64,000 bases of DNA from Ignavibacteriaceae bacterium (GCA_013388545.1 JACAFB010000033.1:33466-97465); one strand, 5' to 3'. Positions 18,340-28,536 are shown, counted from the stretch's first letter. A program made the numbers and translations. Notes: generated by a model from the sequence alone, not told the origin.

Positions 18340-19032
18340 ATGAAATCATTACTAATAATTCTATTAATCTTTTTACCTGTTAATGCTTTTGGCCAATTAT
18401 TTAAAGTTGTAAAAGTAAAAGGTTCCGTACAGGGACAAGTTGGGACAAGCGAAAAATGGATTGAGATAAAGGAAGGAAACACTCTCGATGCAAACACAAT
18501 GCTCTCAACCAATGATAACTCTTCAGTTCAGCTTGTGGCGAATGATTTAAAGTTCAATCTCAGAGAATCATCTGCTATTTCAACATCGGCAATTAAGCAA
18601 ATGAGCGTCGATGAACTTTTATTGGCACTTGCGCTTGATGACATGATGCAGGCGCCAAAAAAAAATAATGACAGTGATGCAAAAAATACCGCTGTGTACG
18701 GAACGAATCTAAATGGAAACAATGGTGTGTTCATAAAGTCAAATGACTTTGGTATTAAGCGTTTAAATGGAGCAGTTCAATTAGCCCAGGTCGGGTTGCG
18801 TGAGTCTGCTGTTGCAACCGCACGTGAGATTTATCGGAAATATCCTGAAGTAAAAGGCATTACAGCTTATCGTTTGTTTTTCGGACAAATATTAGTTGAT
18901 CTTGGATTATACCAGGAAGCCTTCGAAGAATATAAATCAATTCAGTCACTGAAATTGAGTACAAAAGAAAAAGAGCAGGTCGAGGAAACTCTTGAAATGC
19001 TCTCAAAGAAAATTATTTCTGAAGAAAAATAA
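18340..19032 (+). CDS. Exported FecR-like protein with TPR-like tail
   Basis: The 230-residue product has a clear signal peptide (cleavage near FGQ). The next part, VKVKGSVQGQVG through FNLRESSAIS, resembles a FecR-type beta domain as found in envelope proteins. The last 80 residues are helical with A/Y/L spacing like tetratricopeptide repeats (AREIYRKYP, LGLYQEAFEEYKSI). I placed the start at 18340 because GGAG precedes it directly; an ATG at 18328 overlaps that site. It follows the transglutaminase-like gene after 20 nt and is likely part of the same operon. Confidence 0.65.
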   Translation: MKSLLIILLIFLPVNAFGQLFKVVKVKGSVQGQVGTSEKWIEIKEGNTLDANTMLSTNDNSSVQLVANDLKFNLRESSAISTSAIKQMSVDELLLALALDDMMQAPKKNNDSDAKNTAVYGTNLNGNNGVFIKSNDFGIKRLNGAVQLAQVGLRESAVATAREIYRKYPEVKGITAYRLFFGQILVDLGLYQEAFEEYKSIQSLKLSTKEKEQVEETLEMLSKKIISEEK

Positions 19033-19202
19033 AATCAGTATCTAAAATTAGTTTAAATATTCAGCGAGAAAACAACTCTTTTTCAGCTCTTGGCCCTCAC
19101 TTTATCTTTTATTCTAATATTTAAATCGATAAATTTATTGAGGATGTTAAATCCGGATAAGGAATAATTTTATCTTTTAAAGACTAAAGCGGAATTAAAC
19201 CA

Positions 19203-19451
19203 ATGCGAGCAAAATTAGTGGTATTAATGGTAATTGTTATACTCTTTACAATTTTTGTTCTGCAAAACACAAATGATATAATTATCAAATTATACTTATG
19301 GGAAATAAGACTGCCGGCAGTCCTGTTTATTACTATTACCCTGCTCATTGGAATAATAATTGGGATGATTGCTTCGTCGCTGGTAATGAGGAAATCAAAA
19401 ACTTCACAAACTCCAAAAAACGATAAGAATCTTCCAAAGACACCGATTTGA
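19203..19451 (+). CDS. LapA-like small membrane protein
   Basis: The 82-residue protein contains two hydrophobic segments (about 5-20 and 38-61) separated by LQNTNDIIIKLYLWEIRLP, the spacing and QN motif of the LapA/DUF1049 family. Members sit in the inner membrane and in Enterobacteria assist lipopolysaccharide transport; here that role is inferred only. The basic, polar tail ends in KTPI. It is a single gene between the FecR-like gene and the rimP operon. Confidence 0.72.
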   Translation: MRAKLVVLMVIVILFTIFVLQNTNDIIIKLYLWEIRLPAVLFITITLLIGIIIGMIASSLVMRKSKTSQTPKNDKNLPKTPI

Positions 19452-19541
19452 TTGGCAATTAACATTATGTCATCAAAACCGGGGTAATATTTAATATAAG
19501 TTGAAAATTTGATTGTATGTAAAAATTAAAGCTCTGGTTTT

Positions 19542-19573
19542 TTTGGTTATTCAGATAAATAATGCTAAATTTG
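19542..19573 (+). promoter_or_regulatory. Bacteroidota-type promoter of the rimP operon
   Basis: TTTG (19542-19545) is followed after 20 nt by TAAATTTG (19566-19573), matching the TTTG/TAnnTTTG consensus of Bacteroidota primary sigma promoters. Transcription would start near 19580, right before the hairpin upstream of rimP. Confidence 0.6.
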
Positions 19574-19584
19574 ACTAACTGAAT

Positions 19585-19610
19585 TCGCCCTTTTAAGGGC
19601 GATTTTTGTT
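19585..19610 (+). terminator. Hairpin with U-tract directly before rimP
   Basis: The 18-nt perfect palindrome TCGCCCTTTTAAGGGCGA is followed by TTTTTGTTTG and ends four bases before the rimP ATG. It has the form of an intrinsic terminator but lies inside the predicted leader, so it could act as an attenuator or as a terminator of upstream transcription. Confidence 0.6.
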
Positions 19611-19613
19611 TGT

Positions 19614-20072
19614 ATGAAAATTATCGAAGAAAAAATAAGTCAAATTTCGTCTGAGATCATCGAGAAATCAGGATTTTTCGTGGTTGATCTGGTTTTCAGA
19701 GGTACTGAAAGCAAGCGGGTTATTGAAATTTTTGTTGATGGTGAAACGAATCTTTCGGCTGACCACTGTGCAAAAATCAGCAGAGAAATTATTTCTGAAA
19801 TTGAACGGTTAAAACTGATTGAAGCTCCATTCAGGCTTGATGTTTCCTCGCCTGGAGTCGAAAGACCTTTAAAATTCTTAAAACAATTTCATAAACACGT
19901 TAACAGAAATTTTGAAATTACTTACAGGCAAGCCTTGGAAGAGAAAAAATTTATTGGCAGGCTTCTTTCAATTCAGGATAATTACCTGAATTTCTTGATA
20001 AATAATAAAGATGAAATTACTTTGAGCTTCGATGATATCATTCAAGCAAAAGTATTAATTAGTTTTTCTTAG
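19614..20072 (+). CDS. rimP: Ribosome maturation factor RimP
   Basis: The 152-residue protein matches RimP in length and two-domain layout: the N-terminal alpha/beta domain with VVDLVFRGTESKRVIEIFVDG and the conserved turn LDVSSPGVERPLK (about 79-91), then a small SH3-like barrel. RimP acts in maturation of the 30S subunit in the cytoplasm. It is the first gene of the block rimP-nusA-infB-rbfA-truB, an arrangement widely conserved in bacteria. The ATG follows directly after the U-rich tract and has no Shine-Dalgarno site, so translation may depend on the leader structure. Confidence 0.93.
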   Translation: MKIIEEKISQISSEIIEKSGFFVVDLVFRGTESKRVIEIFVDGETNLSADHCAKISREIISEIERLKLIEAPFRLDVSSPGVERPLKFLKQFHKHVNRNFEITYRQALEEKKFIGRLLSIQDNYLNFLINNKDEITLSFDDIIQAKVLISFS

Positions 20073-20087
20073 CGGAGGAATTTTATT

Positions 20088-21335
20088 ATGAACTTTGACA
20101 TAGTTGAATCTTTTGCCCAGATGGTCAGGGAAAAAGGAATCGACAAAGATGTGCTCGCCGGAATACTTGAAGAGATTTTTGGATTGCTTGTGCGTAAAAA
20201 ATTCGGCGAAGATTCAAAATATGATGTCGTGGTTAATATGGACCGCGGTGATATTGAGATTTATCTTGAAAGAGAAATTGTTGAGGAGGTTGAAAATCCC
20301 AATACTCAGATTCACATAGATGAAGTTAACAGAAAAGGAAACGAAGATGATCTTGAAGTCGGTGAGTACTTCGTAGAAAAGATTGAACTTGCTTCCCTCG
20401 GCAGAAGGTTGATAACTCTTGCAAAACAAAGTCTTAATCAGAAAATAAGAGAGATCGAAAAAGATATCATTTTCAATGAATATAATGAGCTGCTTGGGGA
20501 AATAGTAGTTGGAGATATTTACCAGATAAGGAAAAATGATATTCTTATCAATCATAATAAAAATGAACTTCTGCTCCCGAGAAGTGAACAGATTCCTTTT
20601 GAAAAATATAAAAAGGGCGAAACGATCAGGGCAATTGTTAAGGAAGTTAAAAAAGGAAACAGCGGTCCGCAGATAATTGTATCCAGGTCTGATAACATGT
20701 TTCTCAGAAGATTATTTGAGATAGAAATTCCTGAGATTTACGATGGTATCATAGAGATAAAGGCAATCGCCCGCGAGCCCGGTGAACGTGCAAAAGTAGC
20801 TGTTGAATCGCAGGATAACAGAATTGATGCAGTCGGCGCGTGTGTGGGTATGAAGGGTGTAAGAATTCATGCAATCGTAAGAGAATTGAATAATGAAAAC
20901 ATAGATGTTGTAAACTATTCAGATGATCCATACTTATTTATTCAGCGTGCACTTGCACCGGCAAAGCTAAAGAGAATTGACATCGATGAAGTAACCCGTA
21001 AAGCTGTTGTTACTGCAGATAACGATCAGGTTTCTATGATTGTCGGAAGAAATGGAGTAAATATCAGACTTGCCATCAAGCTGACCGGTTATGAAATCGA
21101 CATCCTCAGAGAAGAAAAACCCTATGACGAATACGAAGAGGACATTGAACTGGTTGACCTTAAAGAAGAATTAGGGAATGATATTTTTGAAATACTTATA
21201 AATAACAGATACGATACTGCTCTGGAAGTTTTAAGAGCAGGTGCTGAGAAGCTGAAAGAAATTGAAGAACTGGATGAGGAGAAGGTTGAAGAAATAATCG
21301 AAATTCTTAAAGCTCAATTTGAGGAAGAAGAGTAG
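20088..21335 (+). CDS. nusA: Transcription termination/antitermination protein NusA
   Basis: The 415-residue protein has the N-terminal RNA polymerase-binding domain (1-125), an S1 domain (about 135-200) and two KH domains, with GACVGMKGVRIHAI near 244-257 and VGRNGVNIRLAIKL near 319-332. A short acidic C-terminal segment (ELDEEKVEEIIEIL) resembles one HhH-like repeat rather than the two acidic repeats of gamma-proteobacteria. NusA modulates pausing, termination and antitermination. It starts 15 nt after rimP with a GGAGG site and lies in the same operon as infB. In E. coli NusA feeds back on this operon; here only the gene order suggests this. Confidence 0.95.
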   Translation: MNFDIVESFAQMVREKGIDKDVLAGILEEIFGLLVRKKFGEDSKYDVVVNMDRGDIEIYLEREIVEEVENPNTQIHIDEVNRKGNEDDLEVGEYFVEKIELASLGRRLITLAKQSLNQKIREIEKDIIFNEYNELLGEIVVGDIYQIRKNDILINHNKNELLLPRSEQIPFEKYKKGETIRAIVKEVKKGNSGPQIIVSRSDNMFLRRLFEIEIPEIYDGIIEIKAIAREPGERAKVAVESQDNRIDAVGACVGMKGVRIHAIVRELNNENIDVVNYSDDPYLFIQRALAPAKLKRIDIDEVTRKAVVTADNDQVSMIVGRNGVNIRLAIKLTGYEIDILREEKPYDEYEEDIELVDLKEELGNDIFEILINNRYDTALEVLRAGAEKLKEIEELDEEKVEEIIEILKAQFEEEE

Positions 21336-21361
21336 CTTTTAATTAAACAAAATGAGTCAAA

Positions 21362-24010
21362 ATGCCTGAAGCCAAAACGAAAAAAGTTCGTATATATAAA
21401 CTAGCAACCGAGTATAACCTGTCGGCTGACAATATTGTTGAATTCCTTCAGAAGAAAGGTTTCGATGTTAAATCTCATATGTCAATGTTGACTGATGAGA
21501 TGATTGATGCAATTAATTCCCAATTCAAAAAAGACATTGAAAAAGCAGAGAAACATTATAAAAAGCTTGCTGAATTCAACAAGAAACGTGCGGAAAAAGC
21601 TGAAGAGGAAAAAAAGACTTCGACCAAAACGGAATTAAAAGAAACTGAAGTTCATCCTTCTTTTGAAGTAAAAGCAGATAAAACTGTTGAGATAGAAAAG
21701 AAAGAAATACCAGAAGAAATAATTGAAGAGCAGCCCGAAGTTGTAGTATCTGAAGAACCAGACAAAACTGCCGCCGCATTAAAGAAATCAGTTGAAGTAT
21801 TACATGATGAAACAGCGGTTGAAGAAAAAGATACAGCTGAAAAAACGGAAGTCCAGGTTAGGCCGGAAACCGGCAGGAAAAAACCAAAAGGACTAAAAGT
21901 TGTTGGCAAAATGGATCTCTCAGAAGCACCAAAAGTTGAAGCTAAAACAGAACCAACAGTTGAAGAGAAAATTGACGATCTTCCCGGAGTTGAAGAACCG
22001 TTGAAGAAAAAGAAACGTCCCAAATCAAAGAAGAGAGCCGTTGAAGTTATTCCCGAGGAAACTCCGATTGCCAAAAAGAAGAAACGAATTAAAAAGTTTG
22101 AGATTGATGAAAAAGAAGTGAAAGCAGCAATCAGGAAAACCCTTCTGAGCATGGACGAAATTTCTGCAACTCCCGGCAGAGCTTCTGTAAGAAAGAAAAA
22201 ACGCAAAGAACGTGAAGCCGAAGAAGAGAGGAAGCTTGAACTTAAGTCTCTTGAAGCAAATAAAATTAAAGTTACTGAATTCATTGCTGTTAGTGAGCTT
22301 GCAAATTTGATGAATGTTCCGGTAAGCGATGTAATTTCCAAATGTATTTCGCTTGGGTTGATGGTTTCGATCAATCAAAGACTAGATGTAGAAACTATTT
22401 CTCTTGTTGCTGATGAGTTCGGATTCGAGGTTGAAATTCAGGAAGAATATACCTCCGAAGCATTAGAAGACACACCGGATGAACCTGATGAACTTGTTCC
22501 CCGTTCACCTGTTGTAACAATTATGGGTCACGTTGACCACGGAAAAACATCTTTGCTCGATTATATAAGAAGAACAAACGTTGTTGCCGGTGAAGCCGGT
22601 GGAATTACTCAGCATATTGGTGCTTACAAAGTTGAAATCAGCAGCGGCAGATATATTACTTTTCTTGATACACCCGGCCACGAAGCTTTTACGGCAATGC
22701 GAGCCAGAGGCGCCCAGCTGACTGATATTGTGGTATTAGTTGTTGCGGCAGATGATGCTGTAATGCCTCAAACAGTTGAAGCAATAAATCATGCACAGGC
22801 TGCAGGAGTACCAATCATCATTGCTATTAATAAAATTGATAAACCAGGCGCTAATCCTGATAAAATCAAGCAGCAGCTTGCAGACAGAAACATCCTTGTA
22901 GAGGAATGGGGCGGTAAATACCAATGTGTCGAGATTTCTGCCAAGGCTGGTTTGAATATAGATAAGCTTTTAGATTCAATTTTACTTGAAGCAGAAATTC
23001 TTGATTTAAAAGCAAATCCAGATCGGCTTGCAAGGGGAGCTGTTGTTGAGTCTGAGCTTGACAAAGGCAGAGGTATAACCGCAACTGTTCTCGTTCAGAA
23101 AGGAACTTTAAGAGTTGGTGATCCTTTCATTGCCGGAATTCATTTCGGGAAAGTCAGAGCAATGTTTGATGAACGCGGAAACAGAGTAGCCGAAGCTACT
23201 CCCTCAACCCCTGTTCAGGTTCTTGGTTTTGAAGGAGCACCTCAGGCTGGAGATACTTTTGTAATTGTTGACTCTGAACGTGAAGCCAGAGAAATAGGAT
23301 TAAAGAGACAGCAGTTAAAAAGAGAACAGGATCAGAAGCAGGTTCATCATATCACTCTTGATGAAATTGCAAAACAAATCAGCATTGGCGGAGTTAAAGA
23401 GCTTCCGTTGATTGTTAAAGGCGATGTTGACGGATCGGTTGAAGCTTTATCCGATTCTTTAATGAGGCTTTCAAACGAAGAGGTAATTGTTAGGGTTATT
23501 CATAAAGGAGTTGGCGGTATTTCAGAAAGCGACGTTCTTCTTGCTGCCGCATCAAATGCAATTATTGTTGGATTTCATGTGAGACCAAACCTTAATGCCA
23601 GAAAGTTAGCCGAAGGCCAGAAAGTTGATATCAGACTTTATAATGTTATTTATGATGCTATCAATGAAGTTAAATCTGCGCTGGAAGGATTACTCTCACC
23701 CCTTCTTTCTGAAGAGGTGCTGGGAACAATTGAAGTAAGAGAAACTTTTAAGGTCCCTAAGTTTGGCACTGTTGCCGGCTGCTATGTTCAGGATGGTAAA
23801 GTAGCAAGGAGTAATAAACTTAGAATCATCAGAGACGGAATAGTAATTCACGAAGGTGAAATTGGTTCACTGAAAAGATTTAAAGATGATGTGCGGGAAG
23901 TTGACGCTGGTTATGAGTGTGGCATTAATATTGCCAATTTTAATGATGTCAAAGTAGGTGATATTATTGAAGCATTCAAAATTGTTGAAACGAAGAAAAA
24001 ATTATTGTAA
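21362..24010 (+). CDS. infB: Translation initiation factor IF-2
   Basis: The 882-residue GTPase places initiator tRNA on the ribosome. It has an IF2_N helical domain at about 5-55 ([20 protein letters not shown]), a long Lys/Glu-rich linker (about 60-300) and a second IF2_N-type domain (about 300-365). The G domain carries GHVDHGKT (about 389-396), DTPGHE (436-441) and NKID (490-493), followed by the beta-barrel and C2 domains. The length is in the usual range for an IF2 with a long linker. It lies 26 nt after nusA. Confidence 0.96.
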   Translation: MPEAKTKKVRIYKLATEYNLSADNIVEFLQKKGFDVKSHMSMLTDEMIDAINSQFKKDIEKAEKHYKKLAEFNKKRAEKAEEEKKTSTKTELKETEVHPSFEVKADKTVEIEKKEIPEEIIEEQPEVVVSEEPDKTAAALKKSVEVLHDETAVEEKDTAEKTEVQVRPETGRKKPKGLKVVGKMDLSEAPKVEAKTEPTVEEKIDDLPGVEEPLKKKKRPKSKKRAVEVIPEETPIAKKKKRIKKFEIDEKEVKAAIRKTLLSMDEISATPGRASVRKKKRKEREAEEERKLELKSLEANKIKVTEFIAVSELANLMNVPVSDVISKCISLGLMVSINQRLDVETISLVADEFGFEVEIQEEYTSEALEDTPDEPDELVPRSPVVTIMGHVDHGKTSLLDYIRRTNVVAGEAGGITQHIGAYKVEISSGRYITFLDTPGHEAFTAMRARGAQLTDIVVLVVAADDAVMPQTVEAINHAQAAGVPIIIAINKIDKPGANPDKIKQQLADRNILVEEWGGKYQCVEISAKAGLNIDKLLDSILLEAEILDLKANPDRLARGAVVESELDKGRGITATVLVQKGTLRVGDPFIAGIHFGKVRAMFDERGNRVAEATPSTPVQVLGFEGAPQAGDTFVIVDSEREAREIGLKRQQLKREQDQKQVHHITLDEIAKQISIGGVKELPLIVKGDVDGSVEALSDSLMRLSNEEVIVRVIHKGVGGISESDVLLAAASNAIIVGFHVRPNLNARKLAEGQKVDIRLYNVIYDAINEVKSALEGLLSPLLSEEVLGTIEVRETFKVPKFGTVAGCYVQDGKVARSNKLRIIRDGIVIHEGEIGSLKRFKDDVREVDAGYECGINIANFNDVKVGDIIEAFKIVETKKKLL

Positions 24011-24036
24011 AAATTAAATAGTCGCGTAATATTTTA

Positions 24037-24411
24037 ATGTCGCACCGGATAGACAAAGTTGAAAGTTTGATAAAAGAAGAAATCAGCCTGATTTTCCTTT
24101 ATAAATTTCACGAACCTTCATTGGGATTGGTTACGGTTACCAATGTAAAAGTTAGTGCCGATCTCAGAATAGCGAAGATCTATGTTTCTGTTCTTGAAAA
24201 AGAAAAAAGAACGGCGGCAATGGATCTGATCAATTCCAAGAACGGATTCATTCGTTCAGAGCTTGCATCAAGAGTAAGAATAAAATTCATTCCTGAACTA
24301 AAATTTTTTCTCGACGACACACTGGATTACGTTGAAAAGATAGAAGATATATTTAAGAAGATTCACGAAGAAGATGATAACAAAAGCCACGAAGTCTCTG
24401 ACCAATTGTGA
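24037..24411 (+). CDS. rbfA: Ribosome-binding factor A
   Basis: The 124-residue protein has the KH-like RbfA fold: SHRIDKVESLIKEEISLIF, then LVTVTNVKVSADLRIAKIYVSVL and LKFFLDDTLDYVEKIEDIF. RbfA binds immature 30S subunits and 16S rRNA in cold adaptation and maturation. Its 3' end overlaps truB by 38 nt, an unusually long overlap, which supports translational coupling in the operon. Confidence 0.93.
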   Translation: MSHRIDKVESLIKEEISLIFLYKFHEPSLGLVTVTNVKVSADLRIAKIYVSVLEKEKRTAAMDLINSKNGFIRSELASRVRIKFIPELKFFLDDTLDYVEKIEDIFKKIHEEDDNKSHEVSDQL

Positions 24412-25087
24412 TTTTCAGTCGGGTGAATTTATTTTGATTGACAAGCCGCAATATTGGTCATCATTCAAAGCAGTTCATAAAGTCAGAAATGCCATAAGCG
24501 AAAAAAAAGTCGGGCATGCAGGCACATTAGATCCGCTTGCAACCGGTTTGCTTATCATCGGGACCGGAAAGAAAACAAAAACCATTACTCAATTCCAGGA
24601 AATGCCAAAAACTTATGCAGGAATTTTTACTCTTGGAAAAACATCTCCTTCAATGGATACAGAGACTACACCAGTTGATCATGCCATTCCTGAAACAGTA
24701 AATGAAGAAATGATTTTGAAAATTAAGCAATTGTTCGTAGGAAAAATTACACAAACGCCCCCAATGTACTCTGCAGTTAAAGTGAAGGGGAAGTCGTTAT
24801 ATGCTTATGCACGTAAAGGGAAGATAGTTGAACGAAGCGAAAGAGAAGTTTTTATTTATAACTTTAAGATCAATAAAATTGATATTCCGTATATTCATTT
24901 TGAAATCACGTGTTCAAAGGGGACATACATTCGTGTGCTTGCAAATGATTTTGGGCAGAAACTTGGCTGCGGTGCAATTTTAAGCTCTTTGAGACGAACC
25001 AGGATCGGCGAATACTCTGTTGATGATGCTCTAACAATTGAAGAGTTCGTAAATCTTGTCAAAGCTGATAAACTTGTTTTAAATTAA
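24374..25087 (+). CDS. truB: tRNA pseudouridine(55) synthase TruB
   Basis: The 237-residue enzyme isomerises U55 of the T-loop in tRNA. The catalytic motif GHAGTLDPLATG holds the Asp at residue 53; KTYAGIFTLG and PPMYSAVKVKGKSLY are conserved substrate-binding segments. It is on the short side and lacks a C-terminal PUA domain. The ATG at 24374 lies 38 nt inside rbfA; no other start upstream of the core is plausible. It belongs to the rimP-to-pnp block. Confidence 0.93.
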   Translation: MITKATKSLTNCDFQSGEFILIDKPQYWSSFKAVHKVRNAISEKKVGHAGTLDPLATGLLIIGTGKKTKTITQFQEMPKTYAGIFTLGKTSPSMDTETTPVDHAIPETVNEEMILKIKQLFVGKITQTPPMYSAVKVKGKSLYAYARKGKIVERSEREVFIYNFKINKIDIPYIHFEITCSKGTYIRVLANDFGQKLGCGAILSSLRRTRIGEYSVDDALTIEEFVNLVKADKLVLN

Positions 25088-25091
25088 CCCG

Positions 25092-26060
25092 GTGAGAATA
25101 ATCGTTCCCTATGCAGATATGAAAGTATTCAGCAATTTGAAAAATATTAACTGGCAAAAAGAAACAGTTGCAACACTTGGAACGTTTGACGGTGTTCATA
25201 TCGGGCATATGGAAATTCTGAGCAGAGTAGTTGAAAGATCAAAAGTTATTGCCGGAAGAAGCTTTGTTATAACTTTTGAGCCTCATCCAAGAAAAGTTTT
25301 AAACAACAGCAATGAACTGAAAATTTTAACCACGATAGAGGAAAAAGAAAAACTGCTGCGTGAGATCGGAATTGAAAATTTACTAGTTATTAATTTTACA
25401 AATGAATTTTCTCAGCAAACACCGGATGAGTTTATTAAAAAATATTTGATCGATTCAATCGGACTTTCAGAAATAGTAATCGGCTACGACCATCATTTTG
25501 GAAAATCAAGAGGCGGCAATGAAGATACATTAAAACAGCTTGCAAGTAAGAACGATTTTAAGATAGTAAAGGTTGAGCCTCTCAGCCTCAATGAACAAAC
25601 AATCAGCAGCACAAAAATAAGACGCGCACTTTCTGAAGGAGATGTTACGCTTGCATCAAAAATGCTTGGCAGGTATTATTCATTTTCGGGATTAGTTGTT
25701 GAGGGAGATAAAAGAGGCAGAGAACTTGGCTATCCGACTGCAAACATAAAGCTTGCAAATTCAGATAAGATGGTTCCTTCTGCAGGAATATATTTTGTAT
25801 CGGTTGAATTAGAAGATCAAAAACACTTTGGCCTTTTAAGTGTTGGAAAAAGGCCGACATTTTATGACGATGGGAAAATAATTCCGGAAGTTTATATTTA
25901 TAATTTTAATAAAGATATATACGGAAAATTCATCACTGTAAATCTTATTGAAAGACTGCGTGCTGAGGAAAAATTTTCATCAGCTCAGGAGCTGATTGAC
26001 CAGATGAATAGAGACAAGGCAAAGGGAATTGAACTTATTAAAAAATTAAACAATAATTAA
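25092..26060 (+). CDS. ribF: Bifunctional riboflavin kinase/FMN adenylyltransferase
   Basis: The 322-residue protein makes FMN and FAD from riboflavin. The N-terminal nucleotidyltransferase domain has LGTFDGVHIGH at 29-39 and ISSTKIRRALSEGDV; the C-terminal riboflavin kinase domain has GRELGYPTANI. The start is GTG at 25092, four bases after the truB stop, with GGTGAGA overlap; an ATG at 25119 is a possible alternative. Flavin supply is relevant to the flavoprotein cluster in the first 10 kb, but no direct link is seen. Confidence 0.93.
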   Translation: MRIIVPYADMKVFSNLKNINWQKETVATLGTFDGVHIGHMEILSRVVERSKVIAGRSFVITFEPHPRKVLNNSNELKILTTIEEKEKLLREIGIENLLVINFTNEFSQQTPDEFIKKYLIDSIGLSEIVIGYDHHFGKSRGGNEDTLKQLASKNDFKIVKVEPLSLNEQTISSTKIRRALSEGDVTLASKMLGRYYSFSGLVVEGDKRGRELGYPTANIKLANSDKMVPSAGIYFVSVELEDQKHFGLLSVGKRPTFYDDGKIIPEVYIYNFNKDIYGKFITVNLIERLRAEEKFSSAQELIDQMNRDKAKGIELIKKLNNN

Positions 26061-26111
26061 TCCCGGTAATTTCTGGGATTACATCGAATCACAAAATAAA
26101 GGATCAATAAA

Positions 26112-26375
26112 ATGACAAAAGAAGAAAAAATTGAGATCATTAAAAAATTTGGTAAGTCGGAAAAGGACTCCGGTAAAGCTGAAGTTCAGATTGCACTTCT
26201 GACCAAGCGAATTAATGATTTAACCGACCATTTTAACGCTCATAAAAAAGATCATCATTCAAGAAGGGGTTTGATGATGATGGTTGGCAAAAGAAGAAGA
26301 TTACTCGATTACCTTTCATCAAAAGATATCGAGAGATACAGAGCAATAATTAAAGAATTGAACATCAGAAAATAA
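26112..26375 (+). CDS. rpsO: 30S ribosomal protein S15
   Basis: The 87-residue protein has the S15 signature [19 protein letters not shown] and the [12 protein letters not shown] helix that binds 16S rRNA. It is followed 14 nt later by pnp, the classic rpsO-pnp pair. A weak hairpin (ATCCCGG...CTGGGAT) lies in the 51-nt gap before it but has no U-tract. Confidence 0.96.
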   Translation: MTKEEKIEIIKKFGKSEKDSGKAEVQIALLTKRINDLTDHFNAHKKDHHSRRGLMMMVGKRRRLLDYLSSKDIERYRAIIKELNIRK

Positions 26376-26389
26376 GGAAAACGTTTTTT

Positions 26390-28498
26390 ATGATAATTAA
26401 AGAAACAGAAATTGGTGGAAAGCTGCTGCAGATTGAAACTGGCAGGTTTGCCAAACAGGCAAATGGTTCAGTTATGGTTCGCTACGGTGATACAATGGTT
26501 CTTGTTACAGCAGTTGCTGCAGAATCTGTACCTGATGATATAGATTATTTTCCCCTTCAGGTTGAATACAGAGAAAAAACATCTGCTGCCGGAAAATTCC
26601 CCGGCGGTTATATTAAAAGAGAAGGCAGGCCCTCTGAAAAAGAGATTCTCAGCGCCCGGTTGGTTGATAGACCAATTCGTCCGTTATTCCCTGCCGAATT
26701 TAAGAATGAAACGCAGGTTATTGCATTTGTTCTTTCATTCGATGGAGAAAATGATGCTGATGTTTTAGCCGCTGTAGGAGCTTCGGCAGCACTTACAATC
26801 TCGGATATTCCTTTTGAGTGTCCGATGGGTGAAGTTCGGGTAGGAAGAGTAAACGGCGAGTATGTTGTTAATCCGACTCATCAAATGCTTAAAGAAAGTG
26901 ATCTTGAATTGGTTGTTGCGGGCACTGAAGATTCTTTAATGATGGTTGAAGGTGAAGCAAGGGAAATATCTGAAGAAGAAATGCTTAATGCATTAAAGTT
27001 TGCTCATAACGAAATCAGGAAAATCGTTAAAATTCAGCACGAACTCAGGGAAGCTGCAGGCAAACCGAAAATGGAAATTGTTGTTAAAGAAGTTAATCCT
27101 GAATTGAAGAATGATGTAATGAACCTTTCTTACGAGAAATATAAAGAGATCGTTTATTCAATTCTTACAAAGGAAGAACGCAGCAAAAGGAATAAAGAGC
27201 TTAATGAGTATGTAATTGCTGCACTCAGCGAAAAGTATCCTGAGCAGGAGAAAGTCATTGGTGAAATTCTCCACGACCTTGAAAAAGAGCTGATGCGGAA
27301 ACGCATTCTTGAAGAAGGAATAAGGCTTGACGGTAGAAACACAACTCAAATTCGTCCGATTACTATTGAAACAGGAATACTTCCCCGCACTCACGGTTCT
27401 TCGTTATTTACAAGAGGAGAAACACAAAGCCTTACTACAGTAACTCTTGGTACGAAAAACGATGAGCAGATAATCGATGGACTTCTTGAAGAGTATTCAA
27501 AGAAGTTTATGCTTCATTATAATTTTCCTCCTTTCAGCGTTGGTGAAGTTGGTAAGATGAGCGGAGTTGGAAGAAGAGAAATCGGGCACGGAAACCTGGC
27601 CGAACGAGCATTAAAATCCATGATGCCTTCAGAAGATAAATTTCCATATACAGTCAGGGTTATCTCAGATATACTTGAATCCAACGGCTCATCTTCAATG
27701 GCAACTGTATGCGCAGGTTCGCTCGCGCTTATGGACGCGGGTGTACCAGTGAAGAGTGCTGTATCCGGTATTGCGATGGGATTGGTTAAAGAAGGCGACC
27801 AGTACCGAATTTTATCCGATATTCTTGGCAACGAAGATCATCTTGGCGATATGGATTTTAAAGTTGCCGGAACAGAAAATGGTATTACAGCATTCCAGAT
27901 GGATATCAAGATTCACGGTATTTCCTTTGAAATCATGGAGAATGCACTTCGTCAGGCAAAAGAAGGAAGAATGCATATCCTTAAAATTATGAATGAATCG
28001 ATAAATGAACCGAGAGCTTATTTGTCAGCCTATGCTCCAAGATTGATTACTATGAAAATCGATACAGATCAAATAGGGTTGATCATTGGACCCGGAGGTA
28101 AGACGGTTCAGGGAATGCAGCGCCTTTTTGGTGTTGAGATAAATATTGAAGATGATGGAACTGTACACATTGCTTCACCCAACCGGGACAATGCAACAAA
28201 ATGCAAAGACTATATCAAAAAGCTGACTGCAACTCCCGAAATCGGAGAAATATATGATGGTGTTGTTACCAAAACTACCGACTTCGGTGCTTTTGTTGAA
28301 TTTCTTCCCGGTAAAGAAGGACTGCTTCATATTTCACAAATTGATAATAAACGGATTGACAAAGTAACCGACGTGCTCAAACAGGGCGATAAAGTAACTG
28401 TCAAACTAATAAAAACGGAGAACGGAAAGTTTTCGTTGAGCCGAAAAGAAGCTTTGAAGCAGAGTAATCAGCCTCAGGCAAATACTTCGGCAGAATAA
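26390..28498 (+). CDS. pnp: Polyribonucleotide nucleotidyltransferase (PNPase)
   Basis: The 702-residue enzyme degrades RNA 3' to 5' by phosphorolysis. Two RNase PH domains (about 1-230 and 310-545) flank a helical linker, followed by a KH domain with GPGGKT (about 567-572) and an S1 domain from about 620 with TDFGAFVEFLPGKEGLLHIS. The length matches the family. It is the last gene of the translation block and is followed by a palindromic hairpin. Confidence 0.96.
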   Translation: MIIKETEIGGKLLQIETGRFAKQANGSVMVRYGDTMVLVTAVAAESVPDDIDYFPLQVEYREKTSAAGKFPGGYIKREGRPSEKEILSARLVDRPIRPLFPAEFKNETQVIAFVLSFDGENDADVLAAVGASAALTISDIPFECPMGEVRVGRVNGEYVVNPTHQMLKESDLELVVAGTEDSLMMVEGEAREISEEEMLNALKFAHNEIRKIVKIQHELREAAGKPKMEIVVKEVNPELKNDVMNLSYEKYKEIVYSILTKEERSKRNKELNEYVIAALSEKYPEQEKVIGEILHDLEKELMRKRILEEGIRLDGRNTTQIRPITIETGILPRTHGSSLFTRGETQSLTTVTLGTKNDEQIIDGLLEEYSKKFMLHYNFPPFSVGEVGKMSGVGRREIGHGNLAERALKSMMPSEDKFPYTVRVISDILESNGSSSMATVCAGSLALMDAGVPVKSAVSGIAMGLVKEGDQYRILSDILGNEDHLGDMDFKVAGTENGITAFQMDIKIHGISFEIMENALRQAKEGRMHILKIMNESINEPRAYLSAYAPRLITMKIDTDQIGLIIGPGGKTVQGMQRLFGVEINIEDDGTVHIASPNRDNATKCKDYIKKLTATPEIGEIYDGVVTKTTDFGAFVEFLPGKEGLLHISQIDNKRIDKVTDVLKQGDKVTVKLIKTENGKFSLSRKEALKQSNQPQANTSAE

Positions 28499-28508
28499 AG
28501 TATTTAAG

Positions 28509-28536
28509 AATGTCGGATAATTTATCCGACATTTTG
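28509..28536 (+). terminator. Palindromic hairpin after pnp
   Basis: A perfect 12-bp stem, AATGTCGGATAA / TTATCCGACATT, with a single-base centre is followed by TTG. The U-tract is short, so it may be a terminator or a 3'-end stabilising stem. Confidence 0.6.

Noticed and set aside
26060..26080. Hairpin between ribF and rpsO
   Set aside because: It has a short imperfect stem and no U-tract, so there is no good reason to call a terminator or leader element.
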